Assembly (NCBI RefSeq): GCF_002252985.1
Contig: NZ_NHPJ01000094.1
Span: forward strand, 19,832 to 83,831
Source: Halorubrum halodurans
GTDB taxonomy: Archaea; Halobacteriota; Halobacteria; Halobacteriales; Haloferacaceae
Reading direction: 5' to 3'
DNA length: 64,000 nt
The translations under genes and the position numbers were made by a program. This document shows, in pieces, positions 63,430-64,000 of this stretch (position 1 is the stretch's first letter; each line of letters begins with the position of its first letter). A model generated the notes under the pieces. It had not been told where the DNA came from. It did no database searches and saw only the letters and a program-made list of their open reading frames with translations.

Positions 63430-64000
63430 ATGAAGATCCGGCAGAACATCCGCCACTGGGCCGCGAAGAAGGCGCTTACGACCCCGGTGGTCGGCGACGT
63501 CGCCAACGACAAGCTCGTCGACCTACACACGAGCATCTTCCTCAACAAGGCCGACGAGGAGCGGCGCGAGGAGCGCAGGGACCACCTCGACGACTTCTTC
63601 GACGCGACCATGGACGCGTACGTCGCCGCCCTCGAGGCCGGCTTCCCGGAGGCCGAGGCCCGCGAGATCACCCACGTCCAGGCCAACTTCGACTTCTTCA
63701 ACCACGGCTGGACGGAGATGATGGAGATCCCCGGCGACGAGCTGGAGGAGCACTACCGCCGGTACGAGACGTTCTTCTCGGACCACGGGATCACGATCGA
63801 CGATCCGCTCGGCGGGTTCCGCCCGGCGGCCGGGATCGCGGACGCGCCGGAGACCCCGGAGCGGCTCGAGACGGCGGAGTACGAGAACGCGCTCGCCGGC
63901 TTCGCCGACGACGTCTACGTGGAGACCGACGACGGCGAGACGGTCGTCGGCGGCGACACCGACGAGCCCGAGGAGGTCGACCCCGCCGTCGCGCCCGGCC
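63430..64000 (+). CDS. Conserved haloarchaeal protein (DUF6149-like), 3'-truncated by window end
   Basis: The frame opens at ATG 63430 and stays open to the window end, giving 190 residues so far. It reads KIRQNIRHWAAKKALTTPVVGDVANDKLVDLHTSIFLNKADEERREERRDHLDDFFDATMDAYVAALEAGFPEAEAREITHVQANFDFFNHGWTEMMEIP in outline, soluble and acidic. From memory it resembles a haloarchaeal family labelled DUF6149, without known function. The basic start and internal HxxxNFDFF pattern may matter for binding. It is divergent from the FAD oxidoreductase gene, with 172 bp between starts. Confidence 0.7.
   Translation, partial: MKIRQNIRHWAAKKALTTPVVGDVANDKLVDLHTSIFLNKADEERREERRDHLDDFFDATMDAYVAALEAGFPEAEAREITHVQANFDFFNHGWTEMMEIPGDELEEHYRRYETFFSDHGITIDDPLGGFRPAAGIADAPETPERLETAEYENALAGFADDVYVETDDGETVVGGDTDEPEEVDPAVAPG

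Overview
The window is chromosome from an extremely halophilic archaeon, most likely Halorubrum or a close relative of the Haloferacaceae. The signs are strongly acidic proteins, very GC-rich coding DNA (most house-keeping lines have more than 70 percent GC by eye), TATA boxes about 27 nt upstream of many start codons (leaderless mRNAs), and archaeal marker genes: Cdc48, S6e, TgtA, TrmY, archaeal-type AspS, alternative heme-pathway AhbA-AhbB and HTH_10/TrmB regulators. I read 67 protein genes and three tRNA genes (Pro-CGG, Ser-TGA, Glu-CTC). There are no rRNA genes, CRISPR arrays or intact insertion sequences.

Layout. (1) 1-6092 is an accessory segment of lower GC that ends against the 3' end of tRNA-Pro. 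It holds a membrane-anchored HTH protein, a DMT exporter, an unknown 7-TM protein divergent from an HTH_10 regulator, an SMR exporter divergent from a TrmB regulator, and dispersed copies of a degenerate repeat. (2) 6093-12894 holds zinc-finger proteins, TrmY, and pyrimidine biosynthesis (carB, pyrF). (3) 12977-22518 holds cdc48, a GH13 glucanase, larC, aspS, a P-loop ATPase pair and sod. (4) 22765-26972 holds tRNA-Ser, a thioesterase, a 7TM histidine kinase translationally coupled to an M23/LytM-like protein, and a lipoate ligase. (5) 27072-31158 holds rps6e and a tetrapyrrole cluster (ahbAB fusion, precorrin-2 dehydrogenase, hemA). (6) 31159-35798 is a second lower-GC block with a polyamine-type ABC importer (D, B, C on minus, A divergent). 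(7) 36032-47425 holds Nif3, SIMPL, NhaC, TgtA, small enzymes, tRNA-Glu, a cupin, and a methyl-accepting transducer. (8) 47513-58108 holds the dgcN-dgcA D-glutamate pair, thiolase, gpmI, an ArsR-like regulator with a second DMT exporter, deoC, an APC permease fused to two USP domains, and bolA. (9) 58136-64000 holds a His-rich MoaB, small unknowns, a four-PAS histidine kinase, an FAD oxidoreductase and a truncated unknown gene.

Most of the window is ordinary core genome. The less ordinary observations are: the repeat family and island beside tRNA-Pro; a 136-bp intergenic element present twice (between carB and pyrF, and upstream of the thioesterase gene); two perfect palindromes at regulatory positions (upstream of an HTH gene, and at the sod promoter) sharing a 10-bp core; the kinase/M23-like pair in an organism without murein; His-rich tails in two unrelated metal-cofactor proteins, one built by a 57-bp tandem duplication; and AspS residues that predict a non-discriminating enzyme. 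None of these is proven to be a new system from sequence alone.
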